Assembly (NCBI GenBank): GCA_009781175.1
Contig: WQYQ01000006.1
Location: forward strand, 62,001-126,000
DNA: 64,000 bases
Source of the DNA: Betaproteobacteria bacterium
GTDB taxonomy: Bacteria > Pseudomonadota > Gammaproteobacteria > Burkholderiales > Rhodocyclaceae
Reading direction: 5' to 3'
The translations under genes were made by a program, and so were the position numbers. Below, in pieces: positions 18,280 through 27,133 of the stretch. Numbering within the stretch: position 1 is the stretch's first letter; every line of letters begins with the position of its first letter. Below the pieces are notes generated by a model. The model saw only the letters and a list, made by a program, of their open reading frames with translations. It had not been told where the DNA came from and ran no database searches.

Positions 18280-18389
18280 GCGACGCCTCCCGCTTGCGAA
18301 CGCGCTGCGGCATCAGGGACACTTTCGCTTTGGTCAAGCTGTTTGAATCGCGCCATCTGATCCGGTTAATGCCTTTAGGAGATGCACAC

Positions 18390-18821
18390 ATGAGTTTTAT
18401 CCAGGAATTCAAGGAATTCGCCCTCAAGGGCAACGTTGTCGATCTCGCGGTCGGCGTCATCATCGGCGGCGCTTTCGGCAAGATCGTCGACTCCCTGGTC
18501 AAGGATGTCGTCATGCCCTTGGTCGGGCGCCTACTCGGCGGCGTCGACTTCGCATACCTCTACATCAATCTTGGCAACACCGCTTACAACTCACTTGAGG
18601 CGGCCGAAAAAGCGGGCGCCCCTTTACTCAAGTATGGTGTGTTCATCAACACCGTGGTCAATTTTCTGATTGTGGCGATGTCAATCTTCATTGCCATCAG
18701 AGCGATGAACCGCCTCCAACGCAAAATCATGGCACCGGAACCCGAACCTGCGACAGAAGCTCCCGCTACACCCGAAGACATTCTGTTGCTGCGCGAAATT
18801 CGCGACTCGCTCAAAAAATAA
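18390..18821 (+). CDS. mscL: Large-conductance mechanosensitive channel MscL
   Basis: A 143-residue channel that opens under membrane tension and releases solutes on osmotic downshock. [20 protein letters not shown] and then [17 protein letters not shown] form the amphipathic N-terminus and first membrane helix; the second helix is [19 protein letters not shown]. The C-terminal bundle helix is [21 protein letters not shown] precedes the ATG; the in-frame extension upstream overlaps the divergent kinase-like gene and has no MscL character. Confidence 0.96.
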   Translation: MSFIQEFKEFALKGNVVDLAVGVIIGGAFGKIVDSLVKDVVMPLVGRLLGGVDFAYLYINLGNTAYNSLEAAEKAGAPLLKYGVFINTVVNFLIVAMSIFIAIRAMNRLQRKIMAPEPEPATEAPATPEDILLLREIRDSLKK

Positions 18822-18880
18822 TCGAAGGAAAACGTCCGTGCGGAAGCGGCCTTCTAACTATGAATGATGCCGCACGGGCC

Positions 18881-19570
18881 TTATTCACCGGCATAACGTT
18901 CCAGCCGATAGCCGTAGTTGTAGGCCGGCGTCAGGCGATAGCCGTTTTCCGGCCTGAGCGAGAGTTTGCCACGCAGGCGGGAAACATGCGTATCGATGGT
19001 TCTCGTCGCGAGACTCGGATTGCGTCCCCAAACCGCTTCGAGCAAATGGCCGCGCGAAAACAGTTTGCCAGTATTGCGGAACAAGAACACCGCCAGCTCA
19101 AATTCCTTGTCGGTCAGATCGACCACCTCATCGCCCACGAATGCACGCTTGAGCAAGAGGTCGAAGCGATAAGGCGGCAGCACAAGCTCACGTTCCGGCT
19201 CTTTCGGCCGCACGCGGCGTAATACCGCTTCGATCCGCGACAGCAATTCCATCCGCCGCACAGGCTTGATGATGTAATCGTCCGCCCCGGCGCTCAATGC
19301 CGACACGATATCTTCCTCGGCATCGCGCGCGGTCACGAAAATCACTGGGGTTGCATCACTCCGCTCATCCCGTAGCCAACGCAGCACTTCGGTTCCGCTC
19401 ATATCCGGAAGATTCCAATCGATCAAGAACAGATCGAAACTCTCTCGCCCCGCAATTTTGAGTAGCTCACGCGGCCGCTCGAACGCATAGACATCGTTCC
19501 CGGCCTCTTTGAGCCAGGTTGCCACCATCAGACTTTGATCTGGGTCGTCTTCCAACAAGGCCAATCGCAT
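18881..19570 (-). CDS. OmpR/PhoB-family DNA-binding response regulator
   Basis: A 229-residue two-domain regulator. The receiver has the acidic pair at 8-9 (LLEDDPD), phospho-acceptor Asp51 (FLIDWNLPDMSG), FVTARD and the Lys in YIIKPV. The winged-helix output domain has LTDKEFELAVFLFRN and TIDTHVSRLRGKL. The ATG at 19568-19570 has GAGGTGGGAA directly upstream; a TTG 12 bases earlier is less likely. The gene is 8 bases downstream of the MBL hydrolase gene. Its cognate kinase is unknown; the kinase-like gene at 17.4 kb is a candidate. Confidence 0.88.
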   Translation of the reverse strand: MRLALLEDDPDQSLMVATWLKEAGNDVYAFERPRELLKIAGRESFDLFLIDWNLPDMSGTEVLRWLRDERSDATPVIFVTARDAEEDIVSALSAGADDYIIKPVRRMELLSRIEAVLRRVRPKEPERELVLPPYRFDLLLKRAFVGDEVVDLTDKEFELAVFLFRNTGKLFSRGHLLEAVWGRNPSLATRTIDTHVSRLRGKLSLRPENGYRLTPAYNYGYRLERYAGE

Positions 19571-19578
19571 TTCCCACC

Positions 19579-20220
19579 TCAATTCGTATCGCCAACGAAG
19601 GGATTGCTGCGTCGTTCTTCACCGAAAGTCGACATCGGCCCATGACCTGGAATGAACGCCACATCATCCCCTAATGGAAACAGCTTCCCACGGATGGATT
19701 CAACCAGGGTCTTAAAGTCTCCGCGGGGAAAATCGGTGCGCCCGATCGAGCCCGCGAACAGCACATCTCCCACCCAGGCCAAGCGTCCAGCCTCATGGAA
19801 AAACACGACATGGCCGGGTGTATGGCCAGGAGTATGGAAAACCCTAAGATTCTGCCTGCCGACGCAGACAATGTCACCCTCATTGAGCCAACGGTCGGGT
19901 TCGAAACGCTCAACCTGTGGGAAACCGAACATCTGACTCTGCTGCGGCAAGGCATCGATCCAGAAACGGTCCTCTTCCTGCGGCCCTTCTATCGCTACAC
20001 CCGTGCGACGCGCCAACTCGACAGTACCACCAGCATGATCGATATGCCCATGGGTTAGCAACACTTTTTCAAGCGTCAGACCCTCATCCGCGATAACAGT
20101 CAGCAAACGGTCTATTTCACCGCCCGGATCGACCAATGCAGCCTTCTGCGTCTCTGGACACCACAGCAGAGAACAGTTCTGTTGAAACGGAGTAACCGGA
20201 ATAATGCGATGCCGCAGCAA
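19579..20220 (-). CDS. YcbL/glyoxalase II-like MBL-fold hydrolase
   Basis: A 213-residue metallo-beta-lactamase-fold enzyme. The metal motif HGHIDH is at about 57-62; later ligands are in VFHTPGHTPGHV, WVGDVLFAGSIGRTDFPRGD and FIPGHGP. This pattern is typical of YcbL-type glyoxalase II-like hydrolases, which cleave S-lactoylglutathione or similar thioesters; the substrate here is not proven. It precedes the OmpR-type regulator gene by 8 bases. Confidence 0.85.
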   Translation of the reverse strand: MLRHRIIPVTPFQQNCSLLWCPETQKAALVDPGGEIDRLLTVIADEGLTLEKVLLTHGHIDHAGGTVELARRTGVAIEGPQEEDRFWIDALPQQSQMFGFPQVERFEPDRWLNEGDIVCVGRQNLRVFHTPGHTPGHVVFFHEAGRLAWVGDVLFAGSIGRTDFPRGDFKTLVESIRGKLFPLGDDVAFIPGHGPMSTFGEERRSNPFVGDTN

Positions 20221-20555
20221 GGGAGCCTCCTTACGTAGAAGCGTAATTGTCTAGCTCGAACCTTAACAGAACACGCCCCCGGTACATTCAAGAACGCAAC
20301 TTCAAAGCCGTTGTCGCTGTATCAGGAATTCAAGGGTCCGAGCATCCACATGATTCAGGGTCCCCATCATCAAGCATCGCCGTTTAACCCGGATATTCCC
20401 TCCGCAACAAGCAGAGAGAATTTTGTGAGTCACCCCAACTTGAAAGCTGGGGCTTCCTCGCCACAAATCGGAGGCGCCTTCGGCGTCGATAACGCTTGTC
20501 TCGCTGACCCTGCCATGAATGGCGGGGCTTGCGCTCGATCGTGGTCAGGTCCGAA
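20221..20555. other. Intergenic stretch with no gene; holds an IS-end-like hairpin pair
   Basis: This 335-base gap between the divergent MBL hydrolase and GGDEF-EAL genes has no supported gene. The first 200 bases show nothing recognisable. From 20433 it carries two hairpins resembling insertion-sequence ends, listed separately. Promoters for both genes must lie here, but none was clear enough to call. Confidence 0.6.
20433..20538. repeat. IS200/IS605-like end remnant (two GA-loop hairpins)
   Basis: Two hairpins of the same design lie 95 bases apart, end to end. CCCCAACTT-GA-AAGCTGGGG (20433-20452) and CCCTGCCAT-GA-ATGGCGGGG (20508-20527) each have a 9-bp stem with one mismatch or wobble, a two-base loop, and the same GGGGCTT exit. 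Subterminal hairpins like these mark IS200/IS605 ends and related REP/MITE elements. No transposase lies between them. The 23 bases from 20516 to 20538 recur exactly at 49536-49558. Confidence 0.55.
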
Positions 20556-22763
20556 ATGAGGCGCGGACCCTGGGTGCGGCCGATGGGGATCGCAACCAAA
20601 CTCAATCTACTCGCGATTTCCCTCATTTTGCTTACAGCGCTGGCGATAGGGTTCGCCGTCGTGCGCACCCAATCGATTCATGCCTTCAACGCCTTGCAAG
20701 CACGCGGGTCGGCAATCATCCAAATGCTCGCTCGGGGCGGCGGTGCGCCGCTTGCACATGGGCAGTTCGCAAGTCTTGCGCGCTTATTGCACAGTCTCGA
20801 AGGAAATCGTGATGTGGTTTATGCCGCTTTCTACGACCCCCAGCGCAAGTTGGTTGCGGAGCACTTCACTCGCGCGGAGCTGAACGTCAAAACCCCCGTT
20901 CCCTCCTGGCCAAGCCAGGAGGGAAAAGTCCGCATCACCGAACTGTCGAGCGATTTGGTGAGCTTCGTTGCGGCCGTCCAAGAGGACTCTGCACATGTGG
21001 ATTTTTTGCCGCCATCCCCTTCCGGTTACGTTCAGATGGTTTTAAACAACGCTCAGGCACGCGGCGATGCCTTTGTCTTCGTTAACGAAACGCTTCGCTT
21101 CGTCATCGTCGTGATCGCATTGGCGATTGCGTTGACCTTGCTGTTTACCCGCCGCCTGATCCAACCCGTGCAAGAGCTTGCAATCGCTGCGCACGAAGTT
21201 GCCGAAGGCCAGCTCGGGCAAACGATTCAAATTCATTCCAACGATGAATTTGCCGATCTTTCGCGTGCTTTCCAGTACATGATCGACCGGCTCGGCGCCT
21301 CGCGCGCGCGCTTGCTCGAATACCAGAACCAGCTCGAAGATCGCGTCTTTGCAAGAACCAATCAGCTTGAGCAAGCAACCGCCCAAGCCATGGATCTGGC
21401 GCAGCGAGACACCCTCACCGGCTTGCCGAACCGCGCCCATTTCAATGACATACTGGAATACGCAATTTCCAGACATCATGCAGATGGAGAGCAGCTCGCG
21501 CTGCTCTTCCTCGACCTCGATCTATTCAAACGGATCAACGATACGCTCGGCCACCAAGCCGGCGACCGACTCCTGACCTCGATTGCCGAAAAATTACAGC
21601 ACTGCGTGCGCGAGGGCGATTTAATCGCCCGTATCGGCGGCGATGAGTTCGTCATGCTGGCCCGTCATATCAAAAGCTTTCAGCAAGTCACCCGCATCGC
21701 ACGACGGATTCTCAACACCTTTTCCGCACCGATCGACATCGCGGGAAACGCGCTCAAAATCAGTTTTTCCATCGGCATAAGCCTGTGCCCCGAACACGGT
21801 ACCGACACGCCGAGCTTACTGCGCTGCGCCGACCTCGCAATGTATGCCGCCAAGGAACAAGGCCGTGGGGTCTATCGTTTTTACACCCCCGACTTGAATC
21901 AACGCGCGATGGAACGCCTGCACATAGAAACCGGTCTGCGGCGCGCCCTGAATACGGACGACGAGTTCTTCCTCGAATTCCAGCCGCAAATTGATCTACA
22001 GTCCGGCAAGCTGGTCGCCGCCGAAGCGCTCCTGCGCTGGCGCCCGTCCGACGGCGAGCTGATTTCGCCCGCGCGTTTCATTCCCGTCGCGGAGGAAACC
22101 GGACTCATCCTGCCGATTGGAGAGCGCGTATTGCGCAATGCCTGCGCCGCGCTCGCGCGCTGGCAAGCAGCGGGGCTCGAATTGCCCCGCATCGCCATCA
22201 ACATTGCCGCCCCGCAGTTCGAAAACCGCGATTTCGGCACTTCCGTTTCCCAGGTGCTCAACGACTACGGAGTTCCGCCGCACCGGCTCGAACTGGAGCT
22301 GACGGAAAGCATTATTGTCCGCGACGCCGACGCAGCCTTGCGCGAAATGCAAAGTCTGAAAGATTTGGGCGTTTCGATTGCGCTGGATGATTTCGGCACG
22401 GGCTATTCGAGTCTGTCCTATCTCTCGCGCCTGCCGATCGACATTGTTAAGATCGATCGCAGTTTCGTCCTGCGCTCGACCGAAGATCGCGACGCACAAA
22501 CAATCGTGCGATCGATCGTCGCACTGGCTCACGCACTGAGGTACCGGGTCATCGCGGAAGGCGTCGAAACGCATGCCCAACTGAACCTGATGCGCACATC
22601 GGGCTGCGATTATGTACAAGGCTATCTCCTGGGGCGGCCAATGTCCGAAGCTGATCTGACGGCTTGGCTGCAAAACCCGGAGACGCCGGCCAAAGCCATC
22701 CTGCGCGAGCACAGCAAAGATGAGTGGCGGCAACCGACGCGAAAACAGCGCTATTGGATGTAG
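20556..22763 (+). CDS. Membrane GGDEF-EAL protein (cyclic di-GMP synthase/phosphodiesterase)
   Basis: About 735 residues: a membrane helix near 14-36, a periplasmic sensor, a second helix near 178-200, a HAMP linker, GGDEF, then EAL. The GGDEF active site is intact (IGGDEF), with an RxxD inhibition site (REGD) five residues before it. The EAL domain keeps [27 protein letters not shown] and EGVET, so both c-di-GMP synthesis and breakdown look possible. The start is uncertain: 20556 has a weak AGG box, and 20583 ([10 protein letters not shown]) is the other candidate. The upstream region overlaps the IS-end-like remnant. Confidence 0.9.
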   Translation: MRRGPWVRPMGIATKLNLLAISLILLTALAIGFAVVRTQSIHAFNALQARGSAIIQMLARGGGAPLAHGQFASLARLLHSLEGNRDVVYAAFYDPQRKLVAEHFTRAELNVKTPVPSWPSQEGKVRITELSSDLVSFVAAVQEDSAHVDFLPPSPSGYVQMVLNNAQARGDAFVFVNETLRFVIVVIALAIALTLLFTRRLIQPVQELAIAAHEVAEGQLGQTIQIHSNDEFADLSRAFQYMIDRLGASRARLLEYQNQLEDRVFARTNQLEQATAQAMDLAQRDTLTGLPNRAHFNDILEYAISRHHADGEQLALLFLDLDLFKRINDTLGHQAGDRLLTSIAEKLQHCVREGDLIARIGGDEFVMLARHIKSFQQVTRIARRILNTFSAPIDIAGNALKISFSIGISLCPEHGTDTPSLLRCADLAMYAAKEQGRGVYRFYTPDLNQRAMERLHIETGLRRALNTDDEFFLEFQPQIDLQSGKLVAAEALLRWRPSDGELISPARFIPVAEETGLILPIGERVLRNACAALARWQAAGLELPRIAINIAAPQFENRDFGTSVSQVLNDYGVPPHRLELELTESIIVRDADAALREMQSLKDLGVSIALDDFGTGYSSLSYLSRLPIDIVKIDRSFVLRSTEDRDAQTIVRSIVALAHALRYRVIAEGVETHAQLNLMRTSGCDYVQGYLLGRPMSEADLTAWLQNPETPAKAILREHSKDEWRQPTRKQRYWM

Positions 22764-22789
22764 TGAGCTAAAACAGGCAAGGAGAAAGA

Positions 22790-22866
22790 TGGCGCGACCG
22801 GCGGGATTCGAACCCACGACCCCTGGCTTCGGAGGCCAGTACTCTATCCAGCTGAGCTACGGTCGC
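22790..22866 (-). tRNA. tRNA-Arg (anticodon CCG)
   Basis: On the minus strand this 77-base segment folds as a full cloverleaf: acceptor GCGACCG with CGGTCGC, D arm, anticodon loop CTCCGAA (anticodon CCG), T arm GTGGGTTCGAATCCCGC and an encoded CCA (22790-22792 on the plus strand). It reads CGG Arg codons. It converges with the GGDEF-EAL gene 26 bases away. Confidence 0.96.
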
Positions 22867-23007
22867 ACGAGAAGGGCGCGATTGTAACGCATCGGCGCAA
22901 AGCCCGTCCAACCCATATCAAACGGTTACGCACGTCCCGCTATAACTGTCGGCTTGTACAGCGTATACTTGCGTCCAAATTCATTCACTTACACTGTTTT
23001 TACTGCC

Positions 23008-23442
23008 ATGACGCTCCGTAATGCGCTCCCACTCGCTCTCATGACGACTGTACTCTTGGCCGGCTGCAACAAGCCAAGCAGCGTTGATCCCGAAGAAACC
23101 GCCCGCTTGATCGCCCCCGTCGCCCAGGTCAAGCTCGGCCCGGCTGTCACCGTCGCCAAAGGCAGTCAAACCGGCGAACAGGTCGTCACCGCCGTGTGCG
23201 GCAGCTGCCACGCGAGCGGCGCGCTCAATGCGCCAAAGATTGGCGAAGCAAGCCAATGGGGACCGCGGATTGCGCAGGGTCTCGCAACACTCACCAAGCA
23301 TGCGACCTCGGGTTTTAACCAAATGCCCGCGCGTGGCGGCAACGCCGACTTGACCGATGAAGAAATCGTGCGCGCGATTGCTTACATGGCGAATAAATCG
23401 GGTGGCCACTTCGCAGAGCCGCCAGTTCCTGAAGCCAAGTAA
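23008..23442 (+). CDS. Lipoprotein-type monohaem cytochrome c (c5-like)
   Basis: A 144-residue c-type cytochrome. The signal peptide ends in a lipobox (LLAGC, Cys20), so the protein is probably lipid-anchored and faces the periplasm. The haem site is CGSCH at 64-68; the probable axial Met lies in FNQMPARGG. The C-terminal LTDEEIVRAIAYM is the closing helix of class I cytochromes c5. I chose ATG 23008 rather than the 18-residue longer ATG because the signal peptide begins there. A strong terminator follows. Confidence 0.9.
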   Translation: MTLRNALPLALMTTVLLAGCNKPSSVDPEETARLIAPVAQVKLGPAVTVAKGSQTGEQVVTAVCGSCHASGALNAPKIGEASQWGPRIAQGLATLTKHATSGFNQMPARGGNADLTDEEIVRAIAYMANKSGGHFAEPPVPEAK

Positions 23443-23458
23443 GCGGAACACTTCTTCC

Positions 23459-23500
23459 AAAACACCGCGGGCCGCTTAAACACACGGCCCGCGGTGTTTT
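23459..23500. terminator. Bidirectional rho-independent terminator
   Basis: AAAACACCGCGGGCCG (23459-23474) pairs perfectly with CGGCCCGCGGTGTTTT (23485-23500) around a 10-base loop. It has A/T tracts at both ends and lies between the convergent cytochrome and EAL-like/HDOD genes, so it should terminate both. Confidence 0.93.
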
Positions 23501-23523
23501 CTTATGCGTGCCACGCGCGCATA

Positions 23524-24663
23524 TCAGCCGAACTGCACGTTGTCCGCAAACGTCACGGCGGTTACCAAGGCGCGGCTGACATCCGCCGGGCTCACCTGGA
23601 GTTTTTCAACCTGCTCGCTGACCGCGTTCGCGTCGAGCCGTTCGCACGCGATCGCAAGATCGAGGAAAGGCTTATAGATTCCTTCGCCGTGCACCAGCAC
23701 ATCGGTCACCGCTTCAGGCAGGCTCATGCCTTCCAGCACCGACTCCATCGTCGCGCCAAGCAGCAAATGGATCAGCGAAAAAGCGCCGGCGATAAAAAGG
23801 TTGTCGGTCTCTTTTTTATCGAGCAGCATGCCGCCGATGATTTCCATGAGGCGGCCGCGTGTAATCGCCGCCTGCATCAAGGCCGGAGCGCTCGGGTCCT
23901 TGCTCGCCGAAACCAGCAACAGGGACAGCCACTTGTTCAGCTTGTCCATGCCGAGAATCGTCACCGCATGGCGGAAGGACTGCACCTCGACCATCAGGCC
24001 GAAACCGGCGGAATTGATATAGCGCAGCAATTTGTAGGAAAGAGCAACGTCGACTTTCAACGCCGCCTCGATTTCCCTGACCTCGGCTTCGTTGCGCACC
24101 AAGTTGAGCAGACGCACGATATGCGCATGCGAACCGGAAATTTTCTTGGTCGGCGGGAAACCGTGCAGAAAGAACCAGCCTGAAGCGCCGTCGTACCCCG
24201 CCTTGATCGCGAGGTTGAAGGCCGCCATATCGGCCAGGCCGGTCGCCAGCGCAATACCCGGCAGCGCTTTGGGCTGTGTGATCTTGTTCGCATCCGCGAG
24301 CACGAAACGGAATTCGCTCCCCGCGGGCAGTGGAATATCCGGGCGATACCAGGACAGGCAGAGGTTGATGTCCGCCGCCTGCAATTGCGGAATCAGGGCC
24401 TGCGTTTGTTCATACGCCAATGCCGGAGCCGGAATTTCGATCATCGCGTTCGGCGGCGGCGTCCAGGCGAGGATTTCCTCGGTCGGCACCAAACGGCCCA
24501 GACTGACAAAAAAGGGATGAATGGCGGGCCATACGTCCGCCAGACCGTTCAGCATCTCAACGGCAGCCAGTATGCTTGGAGCATGCACAACAAAACGGTT
24601 GGCCGTGATGGCGTTTTTCTTGTTGATGACCGGTTCGCGGGTGATCAGAACGGTTTGGCTCAT
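23524..24663 (-). CDS. Degenerate EAL plus HDOD domain signalling protein
   Basis: A 379-residue protein of the CdgJ/YuxH type. The N-terminal half has the EAL-barrel pattern but lacks the catalytic EAL glutamate; the equivalent strand reads ITANRFVVHA. It is therefore unlikely to hydrolyse c-di-GMP. The C-terminal half is HDOD-like: VDVALSYKLLRYINSAGFG, then SFRHAVTILGMDKLNKW. Such proteins act in motility and c-di-GMP networks, by means not settled. It is 24 bases downstream of the reductase gene. Confidence 0.82.
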   Translation of the reverse strand: MSQTVLITREPVINKKNAITANRFVVHAPSILAAVEMLNGLADVWPAIHPFFVSLGRLVPTEEILAWTPPPNAMIEIPAPALAYEQTQALIPQLQAADINLCLSWYRPDIPLPAGSEFRFVLADANKITQPKALPGIALATGLADMAAFNLAIKAGYDGASGWFFLHGFPPTKKISGSHAHIVRLLNLVRNEAEVREIEAALKVDVALSYKLLRYINSAGFGLMVEVQSFRHAVTILGMDKLNKWLSLLLVSASKDPSAPALMQAAITRGRLMEIIGGMLLDKKETDNLFIAGAFSLIHLLLGATMESVLEGMSLPEAVTDVLVHGEGIYKPFLDLAIACERLDANAVSEQVEKLQVSPADVSRALVTAVTFADNVQFG

Positions 24664-24687
24664 AGCGATGTGTAGTCTTTCGGACGT

Positions 24688-25701
24688 TTAACTGTCGCCT
24701 GAAAAGGTAAAGGAGTCGGCGAAAAATTCGCTCTCCGGCAAGGCGCACTTTTGGGTGAATTCGGCGCGCGCCGCGTCGACCATTGCCGGGGCTCCGCAAA
24801 CATAAACCTGGACGCCGGACATATCCGGAAAATCGGCCAGCGCGGCCCGATGCACAAGTCCGGTACGGCCGTTCCAGTCCACAGGCACATTATCGGAAAT
24901 AACGGGCACAAACTTTAAGCTGGGCAAGGCGGACTCCCACGCTTGCGCGAGTTCATACAGATACAGTCCGGCCCGCTCGCGCGCGCCCCAATACAAGGTC
25001 ACGGGCCGCTGCGCATCGGTCGCGATCATGTGTTCCACGAGACTCTTGATCGGTGCGAAGCCCGTTCCGCCAGCGATCATCACAATAGGTTTCTTGCTCT
25101 CGCGCAGATAAAAGCTGCCGAGCGGACCTTCGAAACGCAGAATGTCGCGCTCCTTCAGGCCATTAAAGACATGTTCGGTAAATTGCCCGCCCGGAACAAG
25201 GCGAATATGCAGTTCCATTGCGTCGGTTTTTTCCGGCGCATTGGCAATCGAAAAGCTGCGCCGTTTACCGTCCGCGAGCAGGAAGTCGATGTACTGTCCG
25301 GCAAGGAAACGGAACGCATCGTTGGTGGGCAGTTTCAGGGTCAGCACGATCACATCGGGTGCCCGGTGTTCGATCGATTGCACGCGGCAAGGCATCTTCT
25401 TGATCGGAATATCCGTAATGCGGCGCACGTCGCGCACTTCCAGCACCAGATCGGACAATGGCTTGGCGCAACAAAACAAGGCCATGCCGGCCTCACGCTC
25501 CTCCGGTGGCAATGTCGTTTCAGGCGTGGAAGCATGATCGACCAGCCCCGCGACAATCCGCCCTTTACAAGCACCGCAGGCGCCATTGCGGCAACCATAC
25601 GGCAGCATGAGGCCCGCATCGAGCGCGGACTGCAAAACGGTCGCGGAGGATTCGGCGGAATACTGAAGCCCACTGGGCTGAAGCGTGATTTGGTACGACA
25701 T
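24688..25701 (-). CDS. 2Fe-2S ferredoxin-type flavin reductase (AscD / Fre-like)
   Basis: A 337-residue fusion of a plant-type ferredoxin and a FAD/NAD(P)H reductase. Cluster ligands are Cys37, Cys42 and Cys45 (CRNGACGACKG) plus one of Cys77/78 (LFCCAKPL). RSFSIANAP binds FAD, and IAGGTGFAPIKSL plus VYVCGAPAMV bind NAD(P)H. Homologues are often annotated CDP-6-deoxy-delta-3,4-glucoseen reductase, but no matching sugar pathway is present, so a general electron-transfer role is more cautious. ATG 25699-25701 was chosen from the ferredoxin start. Confidence 0.85.
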   Translation of the reverse strand: MSYQITLQPSGLQYSAESSATVLQSALDAGLMLPYGCRNGACGACKGRIVAGLVDHASTPETTLPPEEREAGMALFCCAKPLSDLVLEVRDVRRITDIPIKKMPCRVQSIEHRAPDVIVLTLKLPTNDAFRFLAGQYIDFLLADGKRRSFSIANAPEKTDAMELHIRLVPGGQFTEHVFNGLKERDILRFEGPLGSFYLRESKKPIVMIAGGTGFAPIKSLVEHMIATDAQRPVTLYWGARERAGLYLYELAQAWESALPSLKFVPVISDNVPVDWNGRTGLVHRAALADFPDMSGVQVYVCGAPAMVDAARAEFTQKCALPESEFFADSFTFSGDS

Positions 25702-25741
25702 GGTGCGAGTGGGGCCCGGTAAGCAATGCGATAATTTAGTC

Positions 25742-26650
25742 ATGGTAGCCGAACCCAAACCGAAACGCAGATTACGCATGCGCCTCTTGATCGTCGGCAG
25801 CGGCGATGTGGCATTTCGCGCCCTGCCCGCCTTAAGCGCGCGCTATCGCGTTTTTGCGCTGCTGCGCCGCGCGGAGGACGCCGATCAATGGCGTGCGGCG
25901 GGCGCCGTGCCGCTTTTCGGCGATCTGGACGAGCCGCGCACGCTGCGACGCCTTGCCGGCATCGCAAGTCGTGTGCTGCATTGCGCGCCGCCGCCAGCGG
26001 GCTCGCGCGATATGCGCACGCGCGCCCTGCTCGCGGCCTTGATGCGCCGCGGCGGCCGCGCGCCGCGCATCGTCTATGTCAGCACCACGGGCGTATATGG
26101 CGACTGCCAAGGCGCCTGGGTCACTGAGACCCGTCCGCTCAATCCGCAAACCCCGCGCGCATTGCGCCGCTACGATGCGGAAAGCGTCTTGCGCCGCTTT
26201 GCCAAGCGCCACGGCAGCCCGCTCGCGATTTTGCGCGCACCGGGCATTTACGCGGCCGAACGGCTCCCGCTCGCGCGGCTCAAACGCGGCGACCCGGTCC
26301 TCGCGCGGGATCAGGACGTGTTCACGAATCACATCCACGCCGACGATCTGGCGCGGCTCTGCATCGCCGCGCTCGAACGCGGGCGCGGCCCCCGCGCCTA
26401 TAACGCGAGCGACGATTCGGATATGAAAGCGGGCGACTACTTCGACTACCTGGCCGACTGCTTCGCGCTGCCGCGCCCGCCGCGCGCCAGCCAAAGCGAA
26501 ATCGCGACGCGCTTGAGCGAGGCGACGCTGTCCTTCATGGCCGAATCGCGCCGCCTCGACAACCGCCGCATCAAGCGTGAACTGCGCGTCCGTCTGCGCT
26601 ATCCGAGCGTTGCCGCAGGGCTTGCCGCCGCGCGCGCCCGGCACACTTAA
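25742..26650 (+). CDS. NAD(P)-binding SDR/epimerase-like protein (YeeZ type)
   Basis: A 302-residue extended-SDR-like protein. The nucleotide-binding motif is LLIVGSGDVAFRAL near the N-terminus, then IVYVSTTGVYGDCQG with the catalytic-type Thr, and FTNHIHADDLARLC, which is common in NAD-dependent epimerases. The usual YxxxK is replaced by a less clear RRYDAESVLRR. The function is unknown. The start at 25742 is tentative; ATG 25778 directly before the Rossmann motif is possible. It is divergent from the reductase gene and rich in Arg and Ala. Confidence 0.75.
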   Translation: MVAEPKPKRRLRMRLLIVGSGDVAFRALPALSARYRVFALLRRAEDADQWRAAGAVPLFGDLDEPRTLRRLAGIASRVLHCAPPPAGSRDMRTRALLAALMRRGGRAPRIVYVSTTGVYGDCQGAWVTETRPLNPQTPRALRRYDAESVLRRFAKRHGSPLAILRAPGIYAAERLPLARLKRGDPVLARDQDVFTNHIHADDLARLCIAALERGRGPRAYNASDDSDMKAGDYFDYLADCFALPRPPRASQSEIATRLSEATLSFMAESRRLDNRRIKRELRVRLRYPSVAAGLAAARARHT

Positions 26651-26670
26651 ACCAATAGGAGATTTTTTCA

Positions 26671-27114
26671 ATGCTGTATCTATGGCTCAAAGCAATCCAC
26701 GTTTTCTTTGTCGTAAGCTGGTTCGCCGGCCTGTTCTATCTACCGCGGATTTTCGTCAATCTCGCGATGGTGCCCGCCGACAGCGTTGCCGAGCGCCAGC
26801 GCCTGCTCCTGATGTCCGGCAAACTCAAACGCTTCATGCTGCCTTTGGTGATCGGCACGTGGGTTTTCGGCATCGCGCTGATCGTATCCAACGGCATGGA
26901 AGCCGCCGCTTTCTGGTTCACGCAGGGCTGGCTGCATGTCAAGCTGCTCATCGTGGTTCTGCTGACGGGCTACGATCTGTATTGCGGCAGACTACTGCGC
27001 GACTTCGAACAAAATCGCAATACCCGTAGCCATGTCTGGTTCCGCGTTTTCAACGAGATTCCCGCGCTCGCGCTGCTGTTCGTCGTAATTCTTGTAATCA
27101 CCAAACCTTTCTAA
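26671..27114 (+). CDS. HemJ/CopD-like membrane protein (candidate protoporphyrinogen oxidase)
   Basis: A 147-residue protein with four membrane helices. It shows the HemJ pattern LWLKAIHVFFVVSWFAGLFY then LPRIFVN at the N-terminus, with His10 as a likely haem ligand, and a later WLHVKLLIVVLLTGYD containing the conserved His-Lys. HemJ oxidises protoporphyrinogen IX in haem synthesis; CopD-family copper proteins look similar. HemJ is the better fit on length and motifs. AGGAGA precedes the ATG. It follows the SDR gene by 20 bases. Confidence 0.8.
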   Translation: MLYLWLKAIHVFFVVSWFAGLFYLPRIFVNLAMVPADSVAERQRLLLMSGKLKRFMLPLVIGTWVFGIALIVSNGMEAAAFWFTQGWLHVKLLIVVLLTGYDLYCGRLLRDFEQNRNTRSHVWFRVFNEIPALALLFVVILVITKPF

Positions 27115-27133
27115 TCAGAGCGCCGGATTTCCC

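Noticed and set aside
22964..22969. -10 box TATACT before the cytochrome c gene
   Set aside because: No convincing -35 element lies at a proper distance, so it was left out of the features.
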